Positions 23,929 through 36,039 are shown, counted from the stretch's first letter. The stretch: 64,000 nucleotides of DNA from Leptobrachium leishanense (GCA_009667805.1 CM019068.1:2401218-2465217); one strand, 5' to 3'. Numbers and translations: made by a program. The notes: generated by a model from the sequence alone, not told the origin.

Positions 23929-24041
23929 TAGGCCTTTGTTCGATTTCTTGGCCAGGCATCAGCCTACTAACCTTGCCTCCCTAAATTATTCTGCTGGCCC
24001 CTCTGTTTACACTAGCTGGTTCTACAGTTAATTGCTTCATA

Positions 24042-24223
24042 CAGGGTTATTCAGAGAAAGGTGAAAACCAGGAGAACTATCAGGAAAAGAGAACAATCTA
24101 GACCAAATAACCGATTTGGAAAGTGAGATAAAAGGGAGAATTTTTCTGGTTTGGATATTTTGACCTAGAATTTTCACTTCTCCAGTCATTCTCCAGAGTT
24201 TCACCTTTCTCTGAATAACCCTG
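24042..24223. mobile_element. Short CAGGGTTATTCA-ended MITE (182 bp)
   Basis: Terminal inverted repeats CAGGGTTATTCAGAGAAAGG and its inverse, about 25 bp with no mismatch at the tip. Internal sequence differs from copies A-D, so it is another family sharing the same tips. A 3-bp ATA on each side may be the target duplication. Confidence 0.8.
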
Positions 24224-25907
24224 ATAGTCTCTGGAATGTTAGTAATTCGCTGGGAAAAAGAATCATCTTTAAAGAGGTAGTGAATTCTGCTGCTATGACG
24301 CCAAGGTGCACGTTAGTATCTATTTATCAGAATTTATTGGGCAATTCCACCTCAATAAAACCTGGCGATCATTGATTCTGCAAATGCAAATCATTTAACA
24401 CCCTAAACCCCCCAATAAATCTCATACTCACCTCTCATCACACGGAGAGAACTGCGGCCCCGATCTGCCTCTGGGCGCCAGGAGCAGAGCGGGACTGGAG
24501 ATACTTCCAGATACTTCCAGTTTCACTCCGCTGCACTGCGCGTTCTCACAGCCCAGCAGCGCAATCCCCCATGGAGTCCTATGGACTCTAGGAGATGATA
24601 CTCTCGGCAATGAGCATCGCTGCAGTTAGCGTATGTGAGGTGGTGAGCCGGTGAAGTGGTGAGGTGGAGAGGGGGGTGAGGTGGTGAGGGGGCAAGGCAG
24701 TAAGGCAACGTTTGCCCCAAAATATCTCGTTAACATGGGATGATACATGGAAATCTCCAGGTGCAGATTTTCCCCATTGGTGTCACCATGTTAGCGCGAA
24801 GAAGAGAACAGAGCCATCATTTCTAATCATCACTCTGTCCATCTGGAGGATGTTTTTATGAATTTTGCCGTACTCCGCCGATATCATTCAGAAACAGGGA
24901 ACGATGCAGCTGAGTGTTTGCCGTAAAGGCGCTGTTACTTTGTCTCCAAGGTTTTGGTGAGAATTGGCACATGTTGTCTCTTTGCATGGGGAGTTTCCGG
25001 TGATATTTTAGGGAAGGAGTTTCTAGTAACAGGTTCTAATTCTGTTTAACCTCCTGCTTTATTACAATAAAGTTTAAACTTTACATTTATATAGAGGTCA
25101 GGATGTGAGGAGTTAACCCTTCTCTCCCCCTCCCAGCTTCACCAATCCGGTTTTAGTTGGCCAATTTATTTTTTTGTTTGCTTCATCAGATAAAAAAATA
25201 AAGGGGTTACACAGAGAGAGAGACGATCTGGCCAGAAAATTGCACCGAACAGGGAGTTTCTTCATATGGTGACTGTAACAGATCTCTGTGCCCAGACAGG
25301 GTCACATTTGTCAAATGCCGCTTCCTGCTGAACACCCGGGTTCTCCTCTCACGCCTTTCTCCAGTACCTTAGCCGCAGCTTAAGGACAGGTGCATGTAGA
25401 GAGCCTGGCTAGCACCCCCAGAAATAAACTGAAGCTGTAGACCTGGAGCCTTTCATTGGCACAGCGGGCAGAAGGTACCTGCTACCCCAAATTATGAGCC
25501 GTGACTTCAAGTTTGGTCAGAATAGAACTGGTTTAATCAAATTGACAAGCACAGATTTTTATGGGGACAGACAGGGGTCATTTACATATAAAAGAATCAC
25601 AGCCTCTTCTAGGAGGACCTAATCACACTGATACAGATAATTGCACAAACATTGACCTCTTGGAATGAGAAATCTAATTACATTCGGTAGACAGTACAGT
25701 AAACATTACATAACATTTCTTAACCTAAAACAATGGGTGCCAGCAGATTACAGTCTATTTAAATACACAGATAACAGTGAGGCAGTATTCTTACATAATC
25801 CAGTTAACACACCTAATTACATTGTAGAAACTCCATTCTGTCTCCAGCCATTTAAACACATATTTTTCCAGAGGGAAACAGTCACTGTCTGGAAAGAAAT
25901 TATACAT
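24224..25907. other. Non-coding region
   Basis: No gene recognised in either strand. A GGTGA/GGTGG-rich stretch lies at 24640-24700. Nothing else is supportable. Confidence 0.4.
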
Positions 25908-25910
25908 TTA

Positions 25911-26358
25911 GGCTGGGTCAGACGAGCGTAGTGTTCACGTCCGTGATTGCGCCTAAAAGTACGTCCGTGATAGCATGAAAGAAAGTCCATTGGAGCCTGA
26001 CACATGAAGTACGTCCGCACTGAACTGCGGACGCATGACGGACGCTGCAAACGGACGCAGGTTAGGCAAGAACGTAATACTGCTAGAACGGACGTGCGGA
26101 GTGCGCCACGTCCACAACGTCCACATAGCTTTGTGTGTGAGTGATGGAGCGAGGTCAGACGGACTGCATTTATACGTCCAGCATTTTTGACGGACAGAAA
26201 GTTTTTTCATTGTAATTTATTTTTCCCTCCTACATCCGTCAAAAAATAACTTCAGTGAAAAAACGGACTGTGTGACCACTACTGCGTCATCCGTACTGAC
26301 GATGTCCGTATTGCACGGACGTACAGTCCGTAGAAATCACGCTCGTCTGACCCCAGCC
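25911..26358. mobile_element. Harbinger MITE, diverged subfamily
   Basis: Ends GGCTGGGTCAGACGAGCG and CGCTCGTCTGACCCCAGCC, with TSD TTA at 25908-25910 and 26359-26361. Internal CGTCCG-rich sequence differs from the copies at 16644, 27326 and 31638. Confidence 0.9.
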
Positions 26359-26619
26359 TTAACTCAGCCGGGCTAATACGAAAAAGTAGCCCATAATAGT
26401 TCCAAACGTGTGGCTGCAAAAGCTGCGTTCGCCTGGTTCAGAGGAACTGGCGACCGCGTATATACTTAGCACTATGTGCCGTGCGTCTGATGGTTGCGGG
26501 AGACGGCAAACAGCCGCAAAATCTCCCGTTTAACTGCTGGGCCATAGTCTGTAGGCAGGAGGCAAGCCCACAGCCCCCTCTAAGTCGCACAGTGACAGCT
26601 TGTTCTGTCACAGTGACAT

Positions 26620-26771
26620 TTCAGGGAATTCGGCTATTCAGAGAGCAGCCAGTTCACCAAATTTTGGCGAATTGCTATCAAGTACGGTGCATGTTCGGCG
26701 ACAGTGAAATCCGGTGCCTGTTCGGCAGCAGTGAAATACGGTGCCTGTTCAGTGGCAGTGAAATACGGTGC
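26620..26771 (-). mobile_element. MITE family CAGGGTTATTCA, copy D (fragment)
   Basis: Reverse-complement match to the right part of copy B (about 23240-23400), including the CACCAAATTTTGGCG segment and three of the 27-bp units. Confidence 0.7.
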
Positions 26772-27000
26772 AGGGGTGTACCTAGAACATTTGGCACCCG
26801 GGGCGAATCCTATATTTGGCACCCCCCCAACTTTAAAATGTAAAAAAAAAATATTAAATAAATCACACGCACTTTTTTAATGTTTTCAAAAATATTTTTA
26901 GTAGGGATGCACCGATACTACATTTTTAGGACTAAGTACAAGTACCGATACTTTTTTAAAGTACTCACCGATACCGAGTATCAATACTTTTTATTTAAGG
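26772..27000 (+). mobile_element. Two truncated hAT-type ends
   Basis: CAGGGGTGTACCTAG at 26772 begins a GGCACCC-rich hAT-like end. TAGGGATGCACCGATAC at 26903 begins a second, of the TAGGG type, with GTACCGATAC phrases. No matching opposite ends are found nearby. Confidence 0.5.
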
Positions 27001-27119
27001 TCATGTGACGCTTTCCAATAAATCATTTAGGATTTTGACGAAAGCCTGTCCAGTTAATGTTTATATTGAAATGTATGGCCATACACCCCATTTACCCCCT
27101 GCACACACACCTCATCTCA

Positions 27120-27310
27120 GATACATCACCTATATATACAGACTTCAGACCAGACTTGCCTACATACATATACAGGTGTGTATGTATATACATACACACA
27201 TATATATACAACACAGACCTCAGACCAGACATACCCACATATATGTGTGTGTGTATATATACATACACACACATATATATACAACACAGACCTCAGACCA
27301 GACTTTTTCA
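27120..27310. repeat. TA/CA-rich tandem repeat
   Basis: About 88-bp periodicity carrying ACAGACCTCAGACCAGAC three times, separated by CACATATATATAC and GTGTATGTATATAC microsatellite stretches. Confidence 0.75.
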
Positions 27311-27325
27311 AAATTGTGTATCTAA

Positions 27326-27750
27326 GGCTAGGGTCAGACTGAGGCAGTGCGAACGCGCGTTCTGGCGCACTTAATCACGGCCGCACTAGCAGCAGATGCC
27401 GGGCAATGACGGCCAATATACGAAGTACGGTCGCACAAAAGTCCGGCCGCGCAACGCAAGTGGAAAATGAACGCATTTTTTCGAGAACGTTAAACCACTA
27501 GTACTGACGTACAGAGTGCGCTGCGTCCGCTAGAGGCGTGTGTGCGTGAATTGGAGACATCAGACGCTGCTAATGTCCGGCCAACATAACGTCCAGACGC
27601 AAGAAGTGTTTTATTGATGATCCGTACAAAATCACGGATGAAACTGCGCATAGTATGACCGCTATTGCGTATTCCGTGAAAAAATACGTCCATTCTTCGA
27701 ACGCACATTTTCACGGACAACGTGAAAAATGCGTTAGTCTGACCCTAGCC
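27326..27750. mobile_element. Harbinger MITE (425 bp)
   Basis: Ends GGCTAGGGTCAGACTGAGGC and GTCTGACCCTAGCC. TSD TAA at 27323-27325 and 27751-27753. Its left about 60 bp is nearly that of the autonomous element at 17335, so it is an internal-deletion derivative. Confidence 0.93.
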
Positions 27751-28039
27751 TAAAAGCGTTTACATTTTTTTGGAAAGGAAAGGTGTTGTTTTATATAGTA
27801 AGCCTGTAATCCTTAGGAATAACTCACTGAAATCCGTGCATACAAGAGTCTAGTAAACACACGCAGTCAGAAGGTTTGAAACACAAAATAATAAATTATC
27901 CAAAATAATGGAAATAAATAATATTCAATAATATAATCAAACCAAAAATACTGAAATCTTTCAGAAAACAATCGGTGCAATATTAGTCACTGCATATTGC
28001 CTCAGTAAACATCCTTCGTATGATTTATTTATTGATTTT

Positions 28040-31000
28040 TTTTTGGAATGAAATTTTTTTATTTCAAAAAAGTAGAACATACAGAAAAGGGTAAATGAAT
28101 AGTATAGATGCAATATACAATAACAGTATGCATTAAACATTTGCAACAGAGGTGGAGTATTACAAACAAAATGTTGTCTATCTAATCAAATAAAGGGCCT
28201 GAATGAAATATTAAGATCAATAATATCAATCCTTTTCCAAAAGTAGTGCTAATCTGAGACGGAGAGTAGAAAAAGGATATGTCTTTAGGCGTCTTTATGT
28301 AGTAATTGGAAGGCATCAGTTAAAATATGTGCAGGAGCATGCACGACTATACCATGTAAATATGTAAAATAAGAGAAAGGTAGAAATTACAGAAGTCGAG
28401 AAAAAGAGGGATCAGAGATAGAGACAGAGTAGGGGGGTGTTACGGGAAAGTCAGGGATGGTACAAGGAGGGTAGAACATGTGGGTATGAGGACCTAGTGA
28501 AAAGCGCGCATTACCTAAATCATAAGACCTGAATCTCACAAAGAGCTGTATAAAACGGTGCCGTCGCCCTCCTCCAACGAACCAGATCCTCCCAGAGCCT
28601 TCTCATCCAATGCCATCTCATCTAAAACCCTCCGGAAGTTCGCCGACGAGCAATATGCTGCCCAATGGAACCAAACTTTGGTAAAATGTTGGGCTGCTGC
28701 GGCAGGTGCTAGTGCCAGCTCCTCGTTGGAGCGTAATAGTTCCATTTTGTCGACCAACATTTTAAGTGAAGGTCTGGAAGTGGTCTTCCAGCAAACAGGG
28801 ATCAGTGATCTGGCCACCAGGAGAATGCAAAGCATTACGGAGTTCTTCATTACTTTAACCGAGAATGGTAGTTGGAGCTATAAGAATATATGCAGCGTAA
28901 AATCAAGGTCTACATCTGTCGTATGGCGAATCAAATCATGTACAATCCGCCAAAATGGTTCCAGTGTTGCACATTCCCACCATATATGGAGGTAAGTGCC
29001 GACCATAGAGTTGCATCGCCAGCAGGTTGGTGAGTGCAAAGCATTAAAAGTGGCCAGCAATGCCGGCATGCGATACCATAAAAACAGTATTTTGTAGGAC
29101 GATTCTTGTAATTTGGCAATTGGTGAGCCCGAGTGGGTCAGAGTGAGCGATTTCGTCCACTCTTCGTCAGGGATAGGTGTGCCCAACGTACGTTCCCATC
29201 GTGCCATGAAATCTGGGGGTTCATTATCTACACTCCGTAGAAGTCCATAGAGAACGTAAATGCTATGTGCCATGGGCAAGGCCCTCTGACATATAGATTC
29301 AAGTGGAGTGAGCTGCCTAATTAGGGAAGCATTACTCGGCACCTTTTTGAGGAAGAATCTAAATTGATGGTAATTAAATCGAATAGCGAAGTTAGGGTTT
29401 GTGTGATCCGGGGATTCGAGAGGTGCAAATGTGCCATCACGAAGAATGTGATGTGCCCGAAGACGAGGAGTATCAGTAAATCTTGCCACCAGTGAGGGCA
29501 GAATGCTCAGCGGGAGATCGGGGTTGTGAACAAGCGGTAACATTGGTGAGGGAAAGGTTGAAAGGGAAATTTGCATTCGAATTTTATGCCATATGTGCAG
29601 TGTGGATCCCTGCGGAGAGGTCATATGCATGAGTGATTTAGCTGACCGCCAAGGAAGGGTCCATAACAGGCGACCCATCAGTATTTCTTCTAGGTCCAGC
29701 AATCGTTGGTCCCGTGAACCAGCCATCCAGTCAACAATCCTGGTCAGGTGTGCTGCGTAGTAGTATAGACGTGTGTCGGGAAGGGCTAGACCACCACACA
29801 CCTTTGGTTTGCAGAGTGTGGAATATTTAAGTCTAGGGCGACCAAGTGGCCATACAAATTTAGAGAAAAGTTGACGAACTGACTGACGGAAGGAGTTCGG
29901 CAGGAATATTGGTAGGGCTTGATACAGGTACAAAAGCCGTGGTAAGAAATTCATCTTGATCACTCCCACGCGACCTGTCCATGATAAGTATTTAGCTGTC
30001 CACCTCAAGATGTCAAGTCGAAATGTCTCCAGGAGTGGCATGTAATTAAGAGCTACAAGCTTCGAGAAGTCCGTGGATAATTTAATCCCCAAATATGTAA
30101 GAGAGGTGGTGCACCAATGAAATGGGTATCGTTCTTTCAGGGTCGTGTGCCAGGATCCTGGCAACGACACTGCTAGAAGTTCTGACTTGGCATCTTCAGA
30201 CCTGACAGAGCGCCATACATTTGTAATTCTCGAAGGACTTCTGGCATGGACCAAACTGGATCCGGCAGTATGAACATAAGATCATCTGCGTACGCAGCGA
30301 TCTTATGCTCAGTATGCATACCTGATACTCCTTTTATCAATGAGTTTTGCCTAATAGAGGAAAGTAACTGTTCTAGACTAAGAGCAAAGAGCAGCGGCGA
30401 GAGTGGGCATCCTTGGCGCGTACCATTGCGTATCGAGAATGGTTGCGTCAGTGCCCCATTAACTTTAACCCGTGCCGATGGGGCCGTATACAGGGTGTGA
30501 ATCCATGTTAAAAAGTCATCACCTAATCCGAACTGTTTCAATGTTCGGAACATAAAGGGCTATAGAACCCTGTCGAAGGCTTTTTCAGCATCTGTCGACA
30601 GTAATAATAGCAGTGTAGATGTGCGTTTGGATTGAGCCAAGGCGTTCAAGACCCTGGTGGTCGCGTCTGGCTTCACGAACTGGAATAAAGCCAACTTGAT
30701 GAGGATCTACAAGTTGTGGCAGGAAACGTTTGAGTCTGTTGGGCAAGATATGGGCCAGTAGTTTCATATCATTATTCAATAGAGATATGGGCCTATAATT
30801 ACTACAAGATGCGTGATCCTTTCCAGGCTTCGGGATTAGTGAGACGTCGCCATCATTGAATGGGGATGGATGGGAACCCCATCATGTATAGCACTAAACA
30901 AATGCGATGAGGGCCGGCAGTAGCTCTTTTGTGCATTTCTTATAATATTCGGTCGGCAAACCATCAGGACTTGGACTTTTCCCGTTTTTCGAAGATTTTA

Positions 31001-31080
31001 GTGCAGTCAGAATTTCTTCTGATGAAATTTCTGTATTCAGGGAAACTTGTTCAAAAGGCCTGAGAGAACTCTTTGTACTG
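28040..31080 (-). mobile_element. L1/Tx1-like LINE, 5'-truncated
   Basis: Minus-strand element with RT and C-terminal domain, a 3' UTR at about 28040-28535, and a T-rich left edge (poly-A on the minus strand) near 28040-28070. 5' truncated just upstream of the RT at about 31080; no endonuclease is seen. Confidence 0.85.
28536..31070 (-). pseudogene. L1/Tx1-like ORF2: RT and C-terminal domain
   Basis: Reads from KNGKSPSPDGLP (about 30985-30950) through the fingers and palm (30779-30585), a DAEKAFD block near 30580, GTRQGCPLSPLLF (about 30430) and the catalytic YADD (about 30290) to YLGIKL and the long L1-type C-terminal region. The region ends with a Cys/His cluster (CWRC...YLHIWWEC, about 29030-28980). 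Frames change between 30585 and 30553 and again near 30200. A single in-frame TAG near 28880 separates the last 105 codons. YLGIKL, WRC and HxxWxC order matches L1-group ORF2 proteins of amphibians. The enzyme would reverse-transcribe its own RNA at the target site. Confidence 0.9.
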
Positions 31081-31128
31081 AGGAGAGACGGAATTGGAAG
31101 CCACGAAGCTTAAGAAATTTCCCTTTTT

Positions 31129-31262
31129 GAGAAAAAAGTAGAAAGTTGGGCGAGTTCCCAGTTTGTTGCTGGGATTGGGTCTCAGGGCAGATATGTTTGA
31201 GCAAGAAGCAGAAAGTTGGGAGGAGTTTCCCTTTGTTCCCAGTTTGTGGCTGGGATTGGACT
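31129..31262. repeat. Two-copy tandem duplication
   Basis: AGAAAGTTGGG(C/A)GAGTT...CCCAGTTTGT.GCTGGGATTGG.CTCAGGGCA occurs twice about 70 bp apart (from 31140 and 31210), the second with an added TTTCCCTTTG. It sits just upstream of a dispersed repeat (31350-31620). Confidence 0.75.
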
Positions 31263-31349
31263 CAGGGCATATAACAGAAGGGGGAGGGGTAGCGGAGTAA
31301 AAAGGAGCGCACGAGGCTGAAGATCACTTCTAACCTTTTTTCTTTCTTG

Positions 31350-31620
31350 CCAAAACTCCATTTTACAATCACCATCATCATATGAAAACCAACGACTGGA
31401 TAAGTATTACTTGCTGTATCAATCTGTTATGTATACTCTATTATTATAGTCTGATATATATATATATATTCCTAGTTCTATTATTACTTGGATAAATAGG
31501 TGCAGGTTTTTCCATTGTATTGATTTGTAGGTTTTTTATTTAGTAGATGCTTATTGATATTCGTTACACTTTGCAATACTGTATTCCCTTGTTAATTTTG
31601 TGTAGTATCTGCGTGATAGT
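31350..31620 (+). repeat. Dispersed repeat, copy 1
   Basis: Diverged match to 33420-33665: shared phrases include ACCATCATCAT, GGATAAGTATTA, TTGTATTGATTTG, ATGCT.(A/G)TTGATATT and CACTTTG.AATACT. A TA run lies at 31456-31473. Class unknown. Confidence 0.6.
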
Positions 31621-31637
31621 AATTACGAATAGGTTAA

Positions 31638-32054
31638 GGCTAGGGTCAGACAAAAGCATTTTTCCCCGCGAACGTGAAAAAGTGCGTCCGAACGCATTGA
31701 CGTATTTTTTCACGGAATGCGCAAAAACGTTCAGACGACGCGCATTTTCGGGCGTGATTTTGTACGGATCATCAATAAAACCCTTTTTGCGTCTGGACGT
31801 TATGTAGGCCGGACATTAGCAGCGTCTGACATCTCCTAATCACGCAAACACGCCGCTATGCCGCAGCAGCGCACTCAGTACGTCAGTACTAGCGGTTCAG
31901 CGTTCTCAGAAAAATGCGTTCAAATTCCACTTGCGTTGCACGGCCGGACTTTTGTGCGGCCGTACATCGTATATTGGCTGTCATTTGCTGCTAGTGCGGC
32001 CGTAATTATGTGCGCCAGAACGCATGTTAAAAGTGCGCTGGTCTGACCCCAGCC
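31638..32054. mobile_element. Harbinger MITE (417 bp)
   Basis: Ends GGCTAGGGTCAGAC and GGTCTGACCCCAGCC. TSD TAA at 31635-31637 and 32055-32057. It is inserted immediately after the dispersed repeat at 31350. Confidence 0.92.
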
Positions 32055-32355
32055 TAATTGTTCTGGTATAACTCGGCCAGAATTCGGTGATTTGTTGTTT
32101 TGTATGTTATTAGGTGCATTTGGGTTCCAGTAATTTTGCCTGTGTCTGAGAATCGCTGTGCCTTATAGTTAAAGTGCTCACTCTAGCACATGACTGACGG
32201 TCAATTTTAAGAATTACACATGAGCTGCAGTCAATTTGTAGTGTTCAGGCCGTAATCATACAAAGCAACCCATTATAAACACAGTGAAATCATACAAATG
32301 ACCTCCCTATACACACAAAAGGATCTCACAATACATAGTGAAATCACACGTAGGA

Positions 32356-32917
32356 CCTCGCTATAACACCTGGGGGGAGGCGACTTCGCTATCACACACC
32401 GCCTCGCTATAACACCTGGGGGGAGGCGACTTCGCTATCACACACCGCCTCGCTATAACACCTGGGGGAGGCGACTTCGCTATCACACACCGCCTCGCTA
32501 TAACACCTGGGGGAGGCGACTTCGCTATCACACACCGCCTCGCTATAACACCTGGGGGGAGGCGACTTCGCTATCACACACCGCCTCGCTATAACACCTG
32601 GGGGGAGGCGACTTCGCTATCACACACCGCCTCGCTATAACACCTGGGGGGAGGCGACTTCGCTATCACACACCGCCTCGCTATAACACACCTGGGGGGA
32701 GGCGACTTCGCTATCACACACCGCCTCGCTATAACACCTGGGGGGAGGCGACTTCGCTATCACACACCGCCTCGCTATAACACCTGGGGGGAGGCGACTT
32801 CGCTATCACACACCGCCTCGCTATAACACCTGGGGGGAGGCGACTTCGCTATCACACACCGCCTCGCTATAACACCTGGGGGGAGGCGACTTCGCTATCA
32901 CACACCGCCTCGCTATA
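32356..32917. repeat. 46-bp minisatellite, about 12 units
   Basis: Units begin CCTCGCTATAACACCTGGGG and continue with GAGGCGACTTCGCTATCACACACCG after a variable G run. Differences are almost limited to five or six Gs, plus one unit with an extra AC (near 32688). Diverged half-units with AACACACTGAAATCACAC lie on both sides, showing the starting sequence. Confidence 0.95.
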
Positions 32918-33419
32918 ACACACTGAAATCACACAAAGACCTAGCGCACGGAGATCACACAAGACTGAAATCACACAAAAGGAACTTGATATAACAGACT
33001 GAAATCACCGAACATTGCTCACTATAACTCTATAGTGTGCCGAATGAGAAAGAGCCATTACGTGCATTGCTGAGTAACACCTTTAGTGGATTCTCAAGCA
33101 GCTTCACATGCTGGTCTGTTATGTGGGTTATGATTTACAGGATTATTAAAACAATCACTGTGGGTTTAAAGAAGTTTGGAGTAACCCCAAGGGCTAAGCA
33201 ATAAATTGATGAATAAATTAATTTGTATACTGTATTTAATTTCACTATTCTAATCGATACAATTTTTGAAGTGACACAGCTGTAATGTACAATCTTTTTT
33301 GCGTACTTGCTACAGTTGCGTAAATAATTATTCAGAACGGTAACTTTGTCTTTATTGAGGGAGAGGAGAGACTTATGTCCGAAATAGAGGAAACATGAGC
33401 AGCAACTCCCTCATATTTC

Positions 33420-33665
33420 ACACTTGTACCATCATCATAATAAAGCCTGCGAGTGGATAAGTATTAAGTGTATTAATTCCGTGAATGTCGCTATTTTGAT
33501 ATTATACTATATGCATGTGATCTATAATCTATTGGATTAAATATGCGCTAATTTACCCGTTGTATTGATTTGCTTTTTTTTTTAGCTAGAATATGCTCGT
33601 TGATATTTGCTTCACTTTGTAATACTTAATCAAACCTTATTATTTGTATAGTCTGTATGAGCTTA
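33420..33665 (+). repeat. Dispersed repeat, copy 2
   Basis: Diverged partner of 31350-31620, same orientation; see that entry for shared phrases. Neither copy shows a coding frame. Confidence 0.6.
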
Positions 33666-33771
33666 TAAACATAGGTAATCAGTGACCGCATGGCTGGCGG
33701 CCATCTTAAACCTCAAAAAGTCACATGTGCTTCTGCCAATGAGGAAGTGCTGCAGCAGTAACTGTACAATC

Positions 33772-33934
33772 TGTTTTTTTATTTGTCATACATAAATCAA
33801 GCAAATATAGGTATAACATTTTAGACAATAGGGGATAAAAGAGGGGGAAGGAGAGAGGAGGGGTTGCCCAAACCCAGAGAAGGGAGGTGAGAAAGAGGGA
33901 GAGATGGAGAAAAGAGAAGGTAGGTATGGACGCA
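33772..33934 (-). mobile_element. Possible LINE 3' tail
   Basis: Starts with a T run (33773-33779) and continues with GA-rich sequence up to the gap. On the minus strand this is a pyrimidine-rich 3' UTR ending in poly-A, as expected of an L1-type tail. It is cut by the assembly gap; no coding part visible. Confidence 0.35.
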
Positions 33935-34034
33935 NNNNNNNNNNNNNNNNNNNNNNNNNNNNNNNNNNNNNNNNNNNNNNNNNNNNNNNNNNNNNNNNNN
34001 NNNNNNNNNNNNNNNNNNNNNNNNNNNNNNNNNN
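33935..34034. other. Assembly gap (100 N)
   Basis: Exactly 100 undetermined bases, the usual placeholder for a gap of unknown size. The tandem array begins at the first base after it, so the gap probably hides more array units. Confidence 0.98.
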
Positions 34035-35967
34035 TTCAGACATAGGGACCTTTATGGTTTTCTGAGCCGTGTATATATATATATTCCAGTTTAAAGGGTT
34101 AATTATTCAGACATAGGGACCTTTATGGTTTTCTGAGCCGTGTATATATATATATATTCCAGTTTAAAGGGTTAATTATTCAGACATAGGGACCTTTATG
34201 GTGTTTTGAGCCGTGTATATATATATATTCCAGTTTAAAGGGTTAATTATTCAGACATAGGGACCTTTATGGTGTTTTGAGCCGTGTATATATATATATT
34301 CCAGTTTAAAGGGTTAATTATTCAGACATAGGGACCTTTATGGTGTTTTGAGCCGTGTATATATATATATTCCAGTTTAAAGGGTTAATTATTCAGACAT
34401 AGGGACCTTTATGGTGTTTTGAGCCGTATATATATATATATTCCAGTTTAAAGAGTTAATTATTCAGACATAGGGACCTTTATGGTGTTTTGAGCCGTGT
34501 ATATATATATATATTCCAGTTTAAAGGGTTAATTATTCAGACATAGGGACCTTTATGGTGTTTTGAGCCGTGTATATATATATATATTCCAGTTTAAAGG
34601 GTTAATTATTCAGACATAGGGACCTTTATGGTGTTTTGAGCCGTGTATATATATATATTCAGTTCCAAACAAAGGGTTAATTATTCAGACATAGGGACCT
34701 TTATGGTGTTTTGAGCCGTATATATATATATATTCCAGTTTAAAGGGTTTATTATTCAGACATAGGGACCTTTATGGTGTTTTGAGCCGTATATATATAT
34801 ATATATTCCAGTTTAAAGGGTTAATTATTCAGACATAGGGACCTTTATGGTGTTTTGAGCCGTGTATATATATATATTCCAGTTTAAAGGGTTAATTATT
34901 CAGACATAGGGACCTTTATGGTGTTTTGAGCCGTGTATATATATATATTCCAGTTTAAAGGGTTAATTATTCAGACATAGGGACCTTTATGGTTTTCTGA
35001 GCCGTGTATATATATATATTCCAGTTTAAAGGGTTAATTATTCAGACATAGGGACCTTTATGGTTTTCTGAGCCGTGTATATATATATATATTCCAGTTT
35101 AAAGGGTTAATTATTCAGACATAGGGACCTTTATGGTGTTTTGAGCCGTGTATATATATATATATTCCAGTTTAAAGGGTTAATTATTCAGACATAGGGA
35201 CCTTTATGGTGTTTTGAGCCGTGTATATATATATATTCCAGTTTAAAGGGTTAATTATTCAGACATAGGGACCTTTATGGTGTTTTGAGCGTGTATATAT
35301 ATATATTCCAGTTTAAAGGGTTAATTATTCAGACATAGGGACCTTTATGGTGTTTTGAGCCGTATATATATATATATTCCAGTTTAAAGGGTTAATTATT
35401 CAGACATAGGGACCTTTATGGTGTTTTGAGCCGTGTATATATATATATTCCAGTTTAAAGGGTTAATTATTCAGACATAGGGACCTTTATGGTGTTTTGA
35501 GCCGTATTATATATATATTCCAGTTTAAAGGGTTAATTATTCAGACATAGGGATCTTTATGGTGTTTTGAGCCGTGTATATATATATATTCCAGTTTAAA
35601 GGGTTAATTATTCAGACATAGGGACCTTTATGGTGTTTTGAGCCGTATATATTATATATTCCAGTTTAAAGGGTTAATTATTCAGACATAGGGACCTTTA
35701 TGGTGTTTTGAGCCGTGTATATATATATATATTCCAGTTTAAAGGGTTAATTATTCAGACATAGGGACCTTTATGGTGTTTTGAGCCGTGTATATATATA
35801 TATTCCAGTTTAAAGGGTTAATTATTCAGACATAGGGATCTTTATGGTGTTTTCAGCCGTGTATATATATATATATTCCAGTTTAAAGGGTTAATTATTC
35901 AGACATAGGGACCTTTATGGTGTTTTGAGCCGTGTATATATATATATTCCAGTTTAAAGGGTTAATT
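34035..35967. repeat. 71-bp satellite array next to CACUL1
   Basis: About 27 units of TTCAGACATAGGGACCTTTA, TGGTGTTTTGAGCCGTG, a (TA)n tract, TTCCAGTTTAAAGGGTTAAT. Length varies mainly in the (TA)n tract. Sub-types with GGTTTTCTGAG occur in two clusters (first units and about 34990-35070). It ends about 300 bp before the CACUL1 start codon. The true length is unknown because the left end is a gap. Confidence 0.96.
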
Positions 35968-36039
35968 TAAGGTTATGCCGGATTTATTAACAACATACTT
36001 TGTTTTTACACCGAGAAACTGTACAGAATTTGTACCAGA

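Noticed and set aside
28558..28995. 145-codon plus-strand frame
   Set aside because: Antisense shadow of the L1-type ORF2 C-terminus, which has recognisable family sequence on the minus strand.
32356..32917. CRISPR-like appearance of regular repeats
   Set aside because: No unique spacers between units, no cas genes, vertebrate DNA; it is a simple minisatellite.
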